Positions 24,701 to 36,333 of a DNA stretch of 64,000 nucleotides are shown in pieces (within the stretch, counting starts at the first letter, position 1; each line of letters begins with the position of its first letter). Below the pieces are notes generated by a model, which saw only the letters and a list, made by a program, of their open reading frames with translations, was not told the origin of the DNA and made no database searches. Position numbers and translations under genes: made by a program. Where the stretch lies: assembly GCA_950295325.1 (NCBI GenBank), contig OX485804.1, positions 2,728,001 through 2,792,000 on the forward strand, given 5' to 3'. The stretch comes from Polytrichum commune (lineage: Eukaryota; Streptophyta; Polytrichopsida; Polytrichales; Polytrichaceae).

Positions 24701-27700
24701 ATCAAAGTTGTACAACCATCAAGCTACATTACATACTTACATGTGTAGATAAGATGGAGCGGAGCTTGTGAGCCTGCCTTGCTTGCTGCAGTTTGATCCG
24801 CTGCATGGCCACTGACGTTCGCAACTCAGAGGTTTTAACCCACACATTGTACAGTTGCCTCTGCATAATTGAAACAGACTCTTCATAAGCACTTTTCAAG
24901 CTGTAGAATATCTAATACATATGACTGGAGACAGGGGAATAACAACCCTTACCCCTCTACAATCTTCCTTGGGCAGGACTCCAACACCTAGAGGGTACCT
25001 ATATACAACATGGATACCCCAGGTAGGAACTGGCTGCTCGACTTTAGACAACCACTACAGAAATCCCAAATACAAGCTCTAGGAATCTCATTGATTGCAC
25101 CGCACCTTGCACATTCACATACCTTAATTTCTCAATAATTTTTTCAAAGTCTTGGTCATGATGTGCACTGGCTCTCATAGGTTTCTTAGTAGAAAACAGG
25201 TAATGAGGACTCAAGGTTCCTAAGATAGAATGAAACTCAAAAGCCTCATAAAGCATAATAGAAGTTTGCCAACCTTGCTAGCGAAATGCAATACTGCAAC
25301 AAATTCTCTGTTCATATCATATGGAAACTAGTCAACTTAATCTTTCAGTGGCAACCAAATACTGAGATAAAGATAATTATATCCAAAACACCACCTGCTC
25401 ATAATATTTGACAAGGTCAAATCACTACTTGGAAGGCATAGCAGATATAGGATGGTTGCACCTTCACTTTGATCATATGGTGTTGAGTTGGTGATTTAGA
25501 CAACCCATAGTAAGTAAATCTCCTGATAGCCTGCCATTTAAGACAAACTCATCCTAAATCTTATGAAGTCTTGAGGTAAAAGCTCCCATAGTTCTGTGAC
25601 ATATGATTTATCCATAAACCTACCTCACATAGCAATAGGATTTTTATTTAGCGTAAACCATACTACTTCATAATCCCACTCTGGAATCCGCCGGTAACAA
25701 GCACAGACCCTATTAGAGAGAAAAACGTCCTACATAATAAACATAGAACACCATTCTTGGTAAGAGGGCCCACTAATTTTCCACCCATATTGCCTCAGGA
25801 GGTCTGTGATGTTCAGCACAGGTATGATAATTGGAATATTGGTAACACCAAGAGAAGGTAAATAGCAGTCACACTGGAGATAAGAGACCTTGCCACTGAA
25901 ACAAAAAGAGATCCAATACTCAACAGAACAAAATTCTCTTCACATGTTACAGAAATGCAAGTCAAGCACTCTCCACAGAAGTGACTTCTGGGAACGCTGT
26001 TCACACCAGCCAAGAATAATTAATTAAATAAAGCATGACAAAATTTCCAAGAAAACAAAGCATACATGTGCATAAAGGTAAAGTCATCATTAGAGCACCA
26101 TGTCCACATAATAAAACAATGCATCTGTATGCAGACATGCAGACATGCACCTGCAGCACTTGTCAATATAGTGTTGCCTTGCACTCCCGCTTTATCCCAT
26201 GGATACTAGAGGGTATGCCATTGGACATCTAATCCGATGGGTTGAACAATCTAATCAGTTGGGCAAATCCTACAGTTCAAGATAGGCCATCCCTCCAACT
26301 ACAATTTCATTGCAGGACCCCTTTCTATGCAAGATGACATGAGAGCTTCTGATATTCAACCACAACAAATAGCTTAAGCTCCACTATGTTGCACGTACTA
26401 TACAGTACCAAGGAGTAGGCAGACAAGCTGTAGGGATAGTATGCACCTCAGCAGCTGCCTTTTGTGCACTCATTACAGCTTCAGCTCGTGCATTTACAAA
26501 ACGCCATTGGAGCCATCGGTTGTGAAGAATTCGTAACAGCTGAGCTTCTTCCTGTTGCGTCAATGACTTTTTCCCTCTACTTCGCCCGTCAATCCCAAAA
26601 TTCGACATACTACTTACTACAGCCCGAGCGGTCCCCATCATGGCTACAGACCCTGCATATCCAGGTCGTGACCTCTGAGGACTAGGTGCACCCCTCAGAG
26701 GAGACGATGGTCTCGAATGCTTAGGTGATGATGGTGGATGTGGAGTTGAAGGAGTAGAATTCCCTGCACCTCGGCCAGGAGAAAGTGCCCACGAAGACGT
26801 CATGCCCCCGTTCATACTATGATTCATGCTGCTACCCATCAGCATACTGGCTGCCGATTGGTGAGGCAGAACTTTACTCCGCCGAACTACCTTTACCGGC
26901 GCAATGCCGGGTGGGCAAACATCCGAATCTGTCGATCGCATGTGATCCCCCTCAGAAAATCTTCGCAACCTGTTGTTCATGTCTTGCCATACCCGAGCAG
27001 GTACGGTTGTGCCCCTTACGGAACCTCGCCCGGCGGGTGCCGACCCGCTTGAGGACACGCTATCAGTATCTGACATGGTATCCGTCGGACCAGGAGGGGC
27101 ACAAAGAACATCAATTGCTGCCACAGATTCCTGTGAGTGTCGCCGGACGTGACCACCCACATCCCTTCCGCTTGATGAATTCTTATTCGCTGGACTTGTC
27201 TCAACCTTGCTGTTGCCTACAGACTCCCGACCACCGTTTTCGGTGCCCACCTTGCCTCTCGTGGGCGAAGGATTCCGCCGCAAAGCTGTTGGACCGGAAG
27301 GTGTAGCTGGACCCTCGTTCATAGATCGATTGAAGCTTCGAGACACCGTGCTCCTCGCTCGAGACGAAGGTGTTCCGGGTCGCCCTTGCACTACCATTGT
27401 TGCTGATCGTGAAAGTGGCCTTTCCCTGTCCCCGCCGAGATCCATGCTTCTAGTCATCGACCCGCCGAACACCTTTCCGGTGCTCATGCCTGGCCATCTT
27501 TGTTGCTCGGGTTTCGAATGCGAATTGTCTTTGGGACGCGCATTTTCAGCTTGATCCAGGCTTTGACGCCGCATAGGAGACCCCTTCCGCTGTGGTGGAG
27601 AAACAGTCACAGCGTCGCCATTCCCAGCATGACGATGCACACCGTTTCCTGCAGGTTTCAGACTGTGATCACAACCTTCGCTAACCTCCTGCTGATCCTT

Positions 27701-28318
27701 GCCTTCGCTCTGGATGCTAGAATTCGGACTGTTGCCATTCGCCTCCGTACCCTGCTTCGAGGCGGACATGGATGGCCATAATTCGGGCCCTCTTGATTGC
27801 GAACGTGCCTTGCTTGCACCCAACCCATCCGTTGAGGCAGAGCTTGACGCCGACTTGCCATCTGAACTGCTTGTAGCCGGCCAAGGTCTTCGCCTCTCGG
27901 CAGAGAAAGCACGCTTCGGAGCCTCTGCCACGTTGCTCGTGCGACCTAAATTAGGAGAAGGGTGCCGGATAGGGGCGTCCGACTTTGCTGCGCTACTGGA
28001 ACTAGAAATGCTACTGCGATTTCTCACAGGAGAAGCTTGCCGTGAAGATGAAGACGAAGGTGAAGGCTGCCTAAGCGGTGACGGATTTCGGCGACCACCT
28101 GCAGCGGCAGCTGCAGGAGCAGGACTTGCCACTTTGTACCTGGAAGTAATCTCCCTGTTTCGCATCTTCCGCACCGCCGCTGCATTGGCCTTCTCGGCCG
28201 GAGGAAGACCTCCATAATTCTGTGCACCGTTTGTTTCCTTCTTCTTGTCCAGCTGCGGCTCTTTCACCGTAGGCGACGTAAGCACGGGGTTGGACGTAGG
28301 CGCCACCGCGGCAACCAT
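21753..28318 (-). CDS. QWRF-motif (AUGMIN8-like) protein, copy A, six exons
   Basis: Exons on the minus strand are 28318-26447, 24860-24741, 24295-24179, 23102-23013, 22210-22103 and 21878-21753. All have GT-AG borders and phase 0 and encode 810 aa. The start is the ATG in strong context (accATGG). Residues 1-560 are basic, Ser/Pro-rich and mostly low-complexity, with family-like blocks 'NREITSRYKVASP' and 'VPARVWQDMNNRLRRF'. The QWRF motif (LQWRFVNARAEA) is at residues 604-607, followed by the helical C-terminal domain shared by the plant QWRF/AUG8/EDE1/SCO3 proteins. These family members bind microtubules, and AUG8 is a subunit of the augmin complex that recruits gamma-tubulin. Retention of intron 1 would stop soon after the QWRF motif. 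Introns 3 (1076 bp) and 4 (802 bp) are enlarged by insertions, including a MITE. No disabling change is seen. Which QWRF paralogue it matches is undecided. Confidence 0.92.
22355..22913. mobile_element. Copy-A-specific ~560-bp insertion in intron 4
   Basis: Intron 4 of copy A is 802 bp against 253 and 257 bp in B and C. The flanking intron parts still align: a 'ccatgtc-gatcc' stretch on one side and 'aaggtgtgac' to 'gttaa' on the other. The extra DNA lies between about 22355 and 22913. Its ends show a weak inverted similarity ('cctaaatgcctgagggtc' against 'cctaagcacctaagagac'), so it may be a transposon. I cannot name the class. Confidence 0.4.
23313..23858. mobile_element. Stowaway-like (Tc1/mariner) MITE in intron 3 of copy A
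   Basis: The left end ctccctccgtttcatatcaa continues 'aagttacgttt'. The right end, reverse-complemented, reads cttcctccgtttcatatcaa and continues identically, giving 31-bp terminal inverted repeats with one mismatch. The element is flanked on both sides by TA (23311-23312 and 23859-23860), the Tc1/mariner target duplication. The CTCCCTCC end is characteristic of Stowaway elements. At 546 bp it is long for this class and has no transposase frame. It is absent from the equivalent introns of B (355 bp) and C (185 bp), so it inserted after the copies separated. Confidence 0.9.
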
Positions 28319-29150
28319 GGTCCGAACCGCCACCCTTCACTTCCCTTCCCCGGACTCATGCACCACTCCTCTCCCCTACATCGTAACGCTTCCACTCCTT
28401 CGCTTCACTCTCACACAATGCCATTTCCAGCTCACGTAAGCTCAACATTCTGTCTCCAGCGCCGGCGATCCCCTCACCGGCCTAGCTACCAACCAATCGA
28501 CACAACACAAACATCCTCTACGTTGCTCTTCCAGCTAATTCCGCAATACAGAGTCCATTTCCTGCTCATTTCCCACCCCGCCACCGCTACATTGCCTCCC
28601 CCACCTCTTCTCTCCACTTACCTCAAACTTGCCAGCCTCCACATCCGCCGACTCCCCGATCTCTCCTCCACTGATAGAACCCCCAGTCGCCACCATTGCG
28701 GCCATCACCACCAAAAAACGCTAAACCATATCAAGGTTAACAAGCCCCGAAACCACAGCTCACGAACCTTTCACAATCATCAATACTTCACCCCAACAAA
28801 CAAACAAATAAACAAAAACACGACAATCCAACCCCTAGGGTTCGCGCCGAGACGAACACCGATTTTCACACTGGTACTCGCGAAATTGGTCGCTGCTAAA
28901 AACCACCAGCGACGCCAATCTCCGACCCGAAGCTACCAAAAACTTCAAAAAGAGTTCACACGCATCCGCTGGCTTCATATAGTTGCTGTATATTGCGACG
29001 AAACCCCGAGATCGACCAATGTCGAGCTCCGCGACGAAAGAGCGAAACCGAAAGCCAAGCGAGCTGGTCGCAAGGGACTGAGGAAGCAAGGCCCCACCTC
29101 GAGCGTCAATCACCCGGTCCCGTACATGTTGGGTATACATTCATAGATTT
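28319..29150 (-). promoter_or_regulatory. 5' leader and promoter region of QWRF copy A
   Basis: This stretch is homologous to the DNA upstream of copies B and C. The part to about 28712 is nearly identical to B; beyond that the match drops but continues to about 29150. A block at 28880-28932, about 560-615 bp upstream of the ATG, is strongly conserved in all three. It holds two opposed CCAAT boxes (attgg at 28885, ccaat at 28915), potential NF-Y sites. A second block (28835-28852, gene-sense gcgaaccctagg) resembles a telo-box. An out-of-frame ATG 41 nt upstream of the start (A of the codon at 28359) overlaps the main frame. The transcription start is not determined. Confidence 0.6.
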
Positions 29151-29302
29151 CCGTGGAAAGTTTCGTAGATTCAGCGTGTCTGCGGCCCAAGTGATGGAGC
29201 CAGTACTCGAGTGTTCGATACATGCTGTTTTTGCACAGTACAGTACTGTAGTGGTATTTGATTTCGTATTTGTATAATATTATTTATATATGTCATCCGT
29301 TA

Positions 29303-29448
29303 CGTAACATTACTCAGCTGATGACCTGTGTTCGTGGGTCCCACAGTGGATTCAAGAATGAAGCCTCCAGATGCTAGAATTCTAGTGCTTTGGACTGAAT
29401 CTGAAGTTAGAGCAGCTGAACATACCTCATCAGTTGAGTAATGTTTCG
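29303..29448. mobile_element. 146-bp MITE with 31-bp inverted ends
   Basis: The left arm 29303-29333 begins cgtaacattactcagctgat. The right arm 29418-29448, reverse-complemented, begins cgaaacattactcaactgat. About 26 of 31 positions match. The interior is unique and non-coding. No clear target duplication is visible, so the superfamily is undecided. It lies just upstream of the promoter region of QWRF copy A. Confidence 0.65.
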
Positions 29449-29508
29449 GATAAATTTGGACTTCCCATTAATTAATGGGACTCTCAATTTCAAATATTTC
29501 GTAACTTA

Positions 29509-30195
29509 CAGTAATCTCCCGATTAAGTAAGCACCCGTTTAAGTACGCATCCCAGTTAAGTTCGCAATTGTTTTTTGACAAAAATCAAGGTTCATGCTTT
29601 ATCATTTGAACATGTCATGCATATATAGTCGTTTGCTACGAATGCATGATTTTTTAACGCTTAATATTCAATGTCAATTTGTTAATGTTCGTTGAAACGT
29701 CTCAAACGATCGTTGCAATTCATCATATATATGTCCAGCTTCCGTTTGAACATCGGAGCAAAGCAGTTGGTCGTCAATATCGAGGACAATGTTGTGTAGA
29801 GCTTCAAAGCCTTTAAAACCAATCTTTTAGCTCAGTAAATTGGCCAACAGAGGCGCGAAACGTTTTCGATTTAGCATCATCAAACATTAGCGCCATTCGT
29901 TGCAATATGTTCTCCCGATTGTCCCAAACTTTCCAGATGGCGCCTTCACTAACTTCATACTTTGAGCCGTCCAATAAACTCAAAGCTTGCTTGGTGTGTT
30001 CGGCTTGCTCAACTTTGTAATGATTTCACATCGTTGGGTTTCGGTCGAGTGGGTTGCCTTAGGTTTAATTTATTTCATGTTGTGATTCATCGAATTAGAG
30101 GGTCTAGAAGGTGATACAAGTAAAGTACGCACCTACCAACTAAGTGCACACCAACCGCTCATGTGCAAAGTGCGTACTTAAGCAGGAAATTACTG
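29509..30195 (-). mobile_element. Deleted pogo-like (Tc1/mariner) element with HTH relic
   Basis: The ends are cagtaatctcccgattaagt and, reverse-complemented, cagtaatttcctgcttaagt. Each is flanked by TA (29507-29508 and 30196-30197). The inverted repeats are about 26 bp with four mismatches. Inside, on the minus strand (about 30013-29674), lies a broken frame. It includes 'KYEVSEGAIWKVWDNRENIL', which resembles the second half of the CENP-B/pogo N-terminal helix-turn-helix (VSxSTVxxIWKNREKIL). Then comes 'SKTFRASVGQFTELKDWF', a one-base frameshift, and an acidic tail 'NIVLDIDDQLLCSDVQTEAG'. The DDE catalytic domain is absent, so this is an internally deleted, non-autonomous copy. Confidence 0.75.
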
Positions 30196-30197
30196 TA

Positions 30198-31884
30198 CTC
30201 ACAAGTTCAAGAATTTGTGTCCATTGTTTATTTCTTTCTAAAGGTAGTTGCTACTGTAGATGGCACTCTATTTCCTCTTTACTAGTCCCAAAATATGAAT
30301 TTCAAGTGGGGATTAAGGGTCTCATCCAATGTAGGAATGACATGTGGCACGAGATGAGGAGAAAATTCATTTATCATCAAAATAGAGAACCTTCTATAGT
30401 GTTATTGAAATCATTCTTCACTTGGGCCAAAAATAGTGGACATACAAATTCATTATTGATCACTCATCCAAGTGCACAAGGGTTATCAAAACACATAATG
30501 GTTTTTCATCCATGGAGGTGTGATATCATCCATGCCTCTCATACTTCGTTCATTAATAAATTAGTTATGATTGATAACCAACTCAAGTAGGTGGGTGATT
30601 CATTAGCTCATTGTCCAATCTCCTCTCATTGGTTATCTAATCCATAAATGATTATCCTTTAAGATAAGCATGCCTTAAAATAATTTTTTAGCTTTGCAAT
30701 CATTTCATGGATGTGATCCTTTGATAGTATCTCAAAACATCTCTTATGCAAAAATGTTAAACAAAATCATGTGGAAATGTTTACACATCTTTCAATATTT
30801 GTAGCTTAATGTTGTTAAGGTTCAACCAGGGTCCCCTTAAGCATTAATACTACCCTACATGGGCAGTTTCAAATTTAAGGATCGAAGAATTATGTTAACT
30901 CTAAAAACTAATTTCCATGAACTTGAAAATCAACATTTAACCCCAGCAAAATCTTCGCCAAATTTTAAATTCTAAAGAGTTACACTCCACTCCCTAATTG
31001 CCATCATATTCAATAACAAAAATAACTTGAGACCCAAACTAGAAAGCCCGTATACACTTCACACCCACAAATCCCTTGGCAACAAAACGTCGCATCAACA
31101 TTTAACATGACAAGGCATGATACCTTAGCTCACCAACTCATGACATGTTTTATTGTCTCAAGCCACATTTGGGAACACCTTTGTATTTCCTCCTTAAGTT
31201 CAAGTCGTACACTAGATTCAAACCCCAAACCACTTTTGAAACACAAATAATAACACTCCTTGTCACCTTCAACATTAACCCAAGGTGACCACACTCCGTC
31301 CCACTAATATCATAACCCACTATTCCCTCTCACTCCCATCCATTAATCCCCCACCACTTGAATGAGTTACCTACCCCTACGTAATTTTATCCTCATTGAA
31401 AGGTGGTAATAGCATGCATACAAAGAGAATCTTCATTCATGTTATGAAACATACGTTTCTTTTCCTTTGTTGCTTTTTCATTCCTAATTCTCTCCAAGAT
31501 ATTCCAAACTTTTTGATGTTATGATTGTGGAATGTACCATGAACCTATGTTGTTAAGGTTGAAAAATTGTTCACTTTTCAATCTTGCAATTTTAAGGCTA
31601 GTTAAAGAACATCATATTACTTGTGTTTTTTTTCAAAAGAATATGTTTGTTAATAGATATATGATTATAGCATATTAATATATAACCTATATGTTATGTT
31701 GTGCACCACTGCACCACTGCACCATAATGTGAACCCACATCATGTGGTCAAAGTTGTTATCACAACCCTAATTTAACTTAAGTAATGATACATCTCCTTA
31801 GGCATTTGTCATACATTCCAACAAAAAGATAAAGGAAATGAAAGATAAAAATAAAACATATGGCTAATGCTAATACTTGTGACA
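30198..31884. other. AT-rich spacer between copies A and B
   Basis: No gene is recognised. A 148-codon plus-strand frame (30144-30590) starts inside the pogo-like element and has no motif I recognise, so I do not call it. Part of this stretch may be the 3' untranslated region or LTR of the gypsy relic that follows, but no LTR boundary is visible. Confidence 0.4.
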
Positions 31885-33946
31885 CTAGGAGGGCAGCACA
31901 AACATGTAAGCTAGTTTGGCCTCGTTTATTTGTCCCATACACCGACATTGAAGACCCATTAAGAATGGTGCATGATCTGAACGCCCCATGCTCAAGGTAA
32001 GGTCAATTTCCTCCTCAATAATGGAAAAGTGGCAAGGTGCACAGTTGTGTGTGTGATCCCTCCAAACCTTTTCACATTTGCCAATTAATTCCAATACGTC
32101 AATGGGCATCACAGTCTGGATGTGTAAGATGATGCGACAACCAATGACGTCAAGAATTGTAGGAGTGGTTTGTTGCAAATATATACACAAATTAAAGTCT
32201 TCAGGCATGAACCTACATAAGGTTTGTAACCACCTCCTCGTACAATCGTGAAACGCAATGTGTCCGGATGTTGTTCAATATTGAGGTTCTCCAATGCCAT
32301 GGGCTTGATGCATTGAAATAACTTGACTCGTGCTTAACATGTTGCTAATCATGTGTCAATATCATCCATCTTGACCACACCTTGTGTGGCCTGCTTGGTG
32401 GGCACTAGTAACACTAGTTCTTGTCTATATAATAGAAAATAAGGTGAGGTTTGCTTGTTGAAGCAATATTCCATGGCCAACTATGGTAGTTGAATGTCCC
32501 AACCCCTATGATGGTCGTGTTGTAGCCCGTACTTCCAAAGGCCCCGCTTGATGGTATGCACCATGCATATCACCAACCCATCTCCTTCGGGATGGTCCCG
32601 GGATGTCATCTAATGGTCTATGAAGGTTTGTTTGCATATGGTTTGGAAATTTGCCCAAGGATTCTCTACCTTGGTCCATCAACACCTCTGTAGGGGCCCT
32701 TAATCAACTTAAAACATGATTGAGAAACGCATAAGCGACGCCTTCAAGGAATTTGTCAAGCAAAATGATTAGTTCAATCCATTTGGAAGAATGCTCGTTA
32801 CTAAGATGTACTTGTTGTAGCATTTGGTTGTGGGCAAAGGTTGCGATTTGGGCATGTGAACATTAAGCAATGCACGGACCCAATCACACACCTTGGCTAT
32901 GAGGCGTTGAATGTCCACCTGCATGCCTTTCCACCAATAATGATGTTGTATTGCGTACGCCATAGTGATCTAGGTCCTTGAGTAGGCGGAGGATAAGTTC
33001 CTCTCTTCCATTGGGTGGAAGCACCACGCATTTCTCACCTCCATGAAGCTTCCAAACTAATTGGTTGCCTTCCCATTCAAATCGCTTGGCCCATTGCAAT
33101 CCCTCACCTTAGGTGTTACATCCATGTTCATAGTGAAGGTGCATAGGTAGGCCAACATCATCTCATCGTTCTAGATGTCCTGGGCGCCCCCAACTTCTTC
33201 GACATCGGGAGACATGGTCGTCATTATAGGGCATAGTCAAAAGGTTTAAATACAAGGAGGCAATCCACCATGCTTGCTTGTTGGACTCATCCTCTGCATA
33301 AAACTATTGGGACTCATCTTTGTCATTAAACTCAAACCTTTCAGGATCCTCGGTGAACCAACCAATGACTTCTTTCTCATCCCCGTCAGTGTGCCAATGA
33401 GCACTAAACAATTCCACCTAGTTGGCACATGGGTTGCGTCCTTGTTCACCAACCCGACTTGATGAACAATTCGGAAATCATATTGTTGGAGCATAAAAGT
33501 CAATTGAGCAAGTTTGCATGTTAATTTGTCAAATTCCATGAGCCACTTCATAGGTTGATGGTCAATTACTAACAAAAACTCATTTTATATAGGTAACAAT
33601 GAAAATGAACGATGGCCCAAACAACTGCCAAATATTTGCCCTTTTACGAATTGTACAAAGCCTTTGCATTGTTGTTGGAGCAATTGGCATAGGCAATGAC
33701 AAACTTTGTGTCATTGTCATTCATTTGTGTGAGCACAACTCCTAGGCCGAGTCCACTCCAATCGGTATGCAATTGATAGGACCTCCCTGCAATGAGTTGC
33801 CTAAGAATGGGTGCAAATGCCAATAGTTGATATGGTGAGTGGCTTGGCAATCATGTTGAAGGCCTCCACAAATTATTGTAATAGTTGGCGAGCCCTAGGA
33901 ATGCCCGTTACCTACTAACGTCGGTTGGTTGGGGGATCTTAGCTAG
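31885..33946 (-). pseudogene. Ty3/gypsy pol relic: RT end, RNase H, integrase, C-terminal tail
   Basis: Read on the minus strand from 33946 down, the pieces follow gypsy order. The reverse transcriptase end is 'PTDVSR*RAFLGLANYY'. RNase H follows with 'YQLHTDWSGLGLGVVLTQ' and then 'IDHQPMKWLMEFDKLT'. The integrase zinc-binding region is 'GREELILRLLKDLDHYGVRN' and 'HYWWKGMQVDIQRLI'. Core integrase fragments are 'SSKWIELI' and 'MTSRDHPEGDGL'. The C-terminal segment is 'NLNIEQHPDTLRF' followed by 'WRDHTHNCAPCHF'. Frameshifts and stops occur between nearly every piece, and there is a deletion between the RT end and RNase H. Gag, protease and most of RT are missing and I see no LTR. It lies in the spacer between inverted copies A and B. 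Confidence 0.85.
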
Positions 33947-33960
33947 TGAAACATTACAAA

Positions 33961-36284
33961 TTCAATTACAATTTAACTTCCATGAAAAAATCAAAGCCAA
34001 CACCTGTAGCTTAAAACAATACCATACTACTTCCATGCATGTACATCAACAAGACAATAATCAATTAAAATGACATGTATAAGTTATAGCTAGGCTATCC
34101 AATCAACCATAAGTATAAGCACATTGTATACATCATGTGATAGTGAGTGATCATGATTCCAACAACCTAGTGGCCTAACCACCTTCATAACGATTGCACT
34201 AGCACTCTTAGTTGCGCTCTTGCACTTATGGTCTATCTTTTATGTGTTTTTTCTTCATTTCCAATCCTAATTCTAAGGTAGTTTGCCTAATTCGCCCAAC
34301 ACTTCATTCACTAAATCTCTCGGTATTAGATTGTTTCCCTCTTCTACACTTTATCCATTATTCTATCATCTCGATTTTCACTTAGAATTTCTTTATTTGC
34401 AAGTTTTAATCGTCATGCTTCATGTATGTTGAGACTAGACTCAATGCTCACATGTGTGCTCACAACTTTATGAATTTCACTCCCTCTCACATGCTACACA
34501 CATTCAAGCCAATTGATTGCACGGAATAACAAACAAATCCAACATGTTCAATGTATTGGCTACATTATATGAATGGTCTAAGCATCATCTCTATCACAAG
34601 GAATCATAATGCATGGCTATAATCCACTCAACATTCATCGCACAACCTATTGCCCTCATCCTCTCTCGCGCTATCTTGCACTTTTTGAGCTCTCTAAGTT
34701 GTTTATTGTGTATTGCCTTGCCTTCTTGTAGCTTGGCTTAGTGGCTAGCACCCAAAGTAGTTATAATCGTTTTTACTTGTCTATCATCTAATAGCCATTT
34801 TCACATTCTATCCAAGTTTTTTATAGTGGCAGCTAAGGCTTATAGACAAACACATAAAACTATGGTAAGAAAATTGTCGATTATAGGTTATCCCTACGAG
34901 AAACATAGGATTTGTAGCAATGTTACAAGCATCATATTTGTCCACCACATACAAGCCCGATGTGCTTGTGATCCGATCATTTTTTATGAATCTATACAAT
35001 ATACCTCAAATTAACAAAGACAAATTGAATATCACATCATGTAACTAGTTGGACTTGGAAACACTAGGATCATGCCCAAAAATTATGCCCAAAATTTCCT
35101 TGGATACCATAGCTCTCTAGCAACTTGGGCACCTTTATGCCTAATAATTAATTAAAGTATGAAAGTAAGTTAGGCAACCCTAAAAAATCTAAAATTTGGC
35201 ATACTGAAAAAATTAGACATTCATCCAAGACATTTCTATAATTCATGGATGGTTTTCCTAATTTCATCTATGGCAGCTACAATCAATCTAAACACTGACC
35301 TTAACCAACATTCCATACCCTACAATTGGTCTTTTACTTGTATGTTAGGGTTTTGCTTGGCAACAAATTTTGCTTTGATTTGATGCTACTTTATTGGATT
35401 CTAGTGAATATCACTTGCATAATTGTGATTCTAGGCACTCTTTGAATTTTATATATATATATATATATATATATTTGGGGATAATCAACGAAATGAATTT
35501 CCAAAAAAATTAGGCACCTTTAAAATTAATTATTTTATGCCCAAGCGGCTAGAGAGCTACGGTATTGGTGCACATGCATATCCCCATTTTAATTTGCACT
35601 ATTGGTTCTTCTTCACCGGAGCTGCTGCAACTAATTGTTGATCCTTTGAGTAGTAGCCAAAAACTTCGATTGCATTGCGTTACATAGTTTGACAGATGGA
35701 ACTTGACCCTAGAAAGAATTGATCGCTACAATGAAGAAGTTGTATGAAGTAAAGCTTCACCAACGGGCTCAATTTGACGCCGGTATTTAGATACGGGCGT
35801 AATTTTTCTTTCTTATGAAGTAAAGCTTCAAGATGCGATCTTTCTCATACCCGTGTTTTCCCAGTCGTTGTCAAAGGATGAAGTTACTCCAATACTTTCT
35901 CATTTTACGGATCTATCTTTTGAAAATTTTCAAAATCCTTCTTGTCCGTCTTTTACAGGTCTTCTCAATGACTAAGGGCCCTTCCATACATGTGATCAAG
36001 GTCCGTGAGAAAAGATAATATACGATTCATCATGATCATGGTTAGTGCATAACATTACTCAAATCCATAACAACGTTATGTGGGACTGACAATATACCAC
36101 AAAATATTCTTGAATATTCCCACATTCAATTTGAGTATTGTAATGCACAAACCATGTTCATTAATAATCCACATCATTTTTTAAGGCTTTGGCCATGGGA
36201 CGCGGTGTAAAGCAGACCTAGACTAGGACATAGTGTTTCTTTGAAAAATATACCAAATACAACAAATATTTAGGTACCAAAACT

Positions 36285-36333
<49 letters not shown>

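Noticed and set aside
28358-29146. 262-codon plus-strand frame upstream of copy A, with a matching minus-strand frame upstream of B
   Set aside because: It runs antisense through the QWRF leader and promoter. The peptide is a Pro/Ser/His-rich low-complexity product and diverges by frameshift between A and B.
30144-30590. 148-codon plus-strand open frame
   Set aside because: It starts inside the pogo-like element's end and crosses into spacer DNA, with no recognisable motif.
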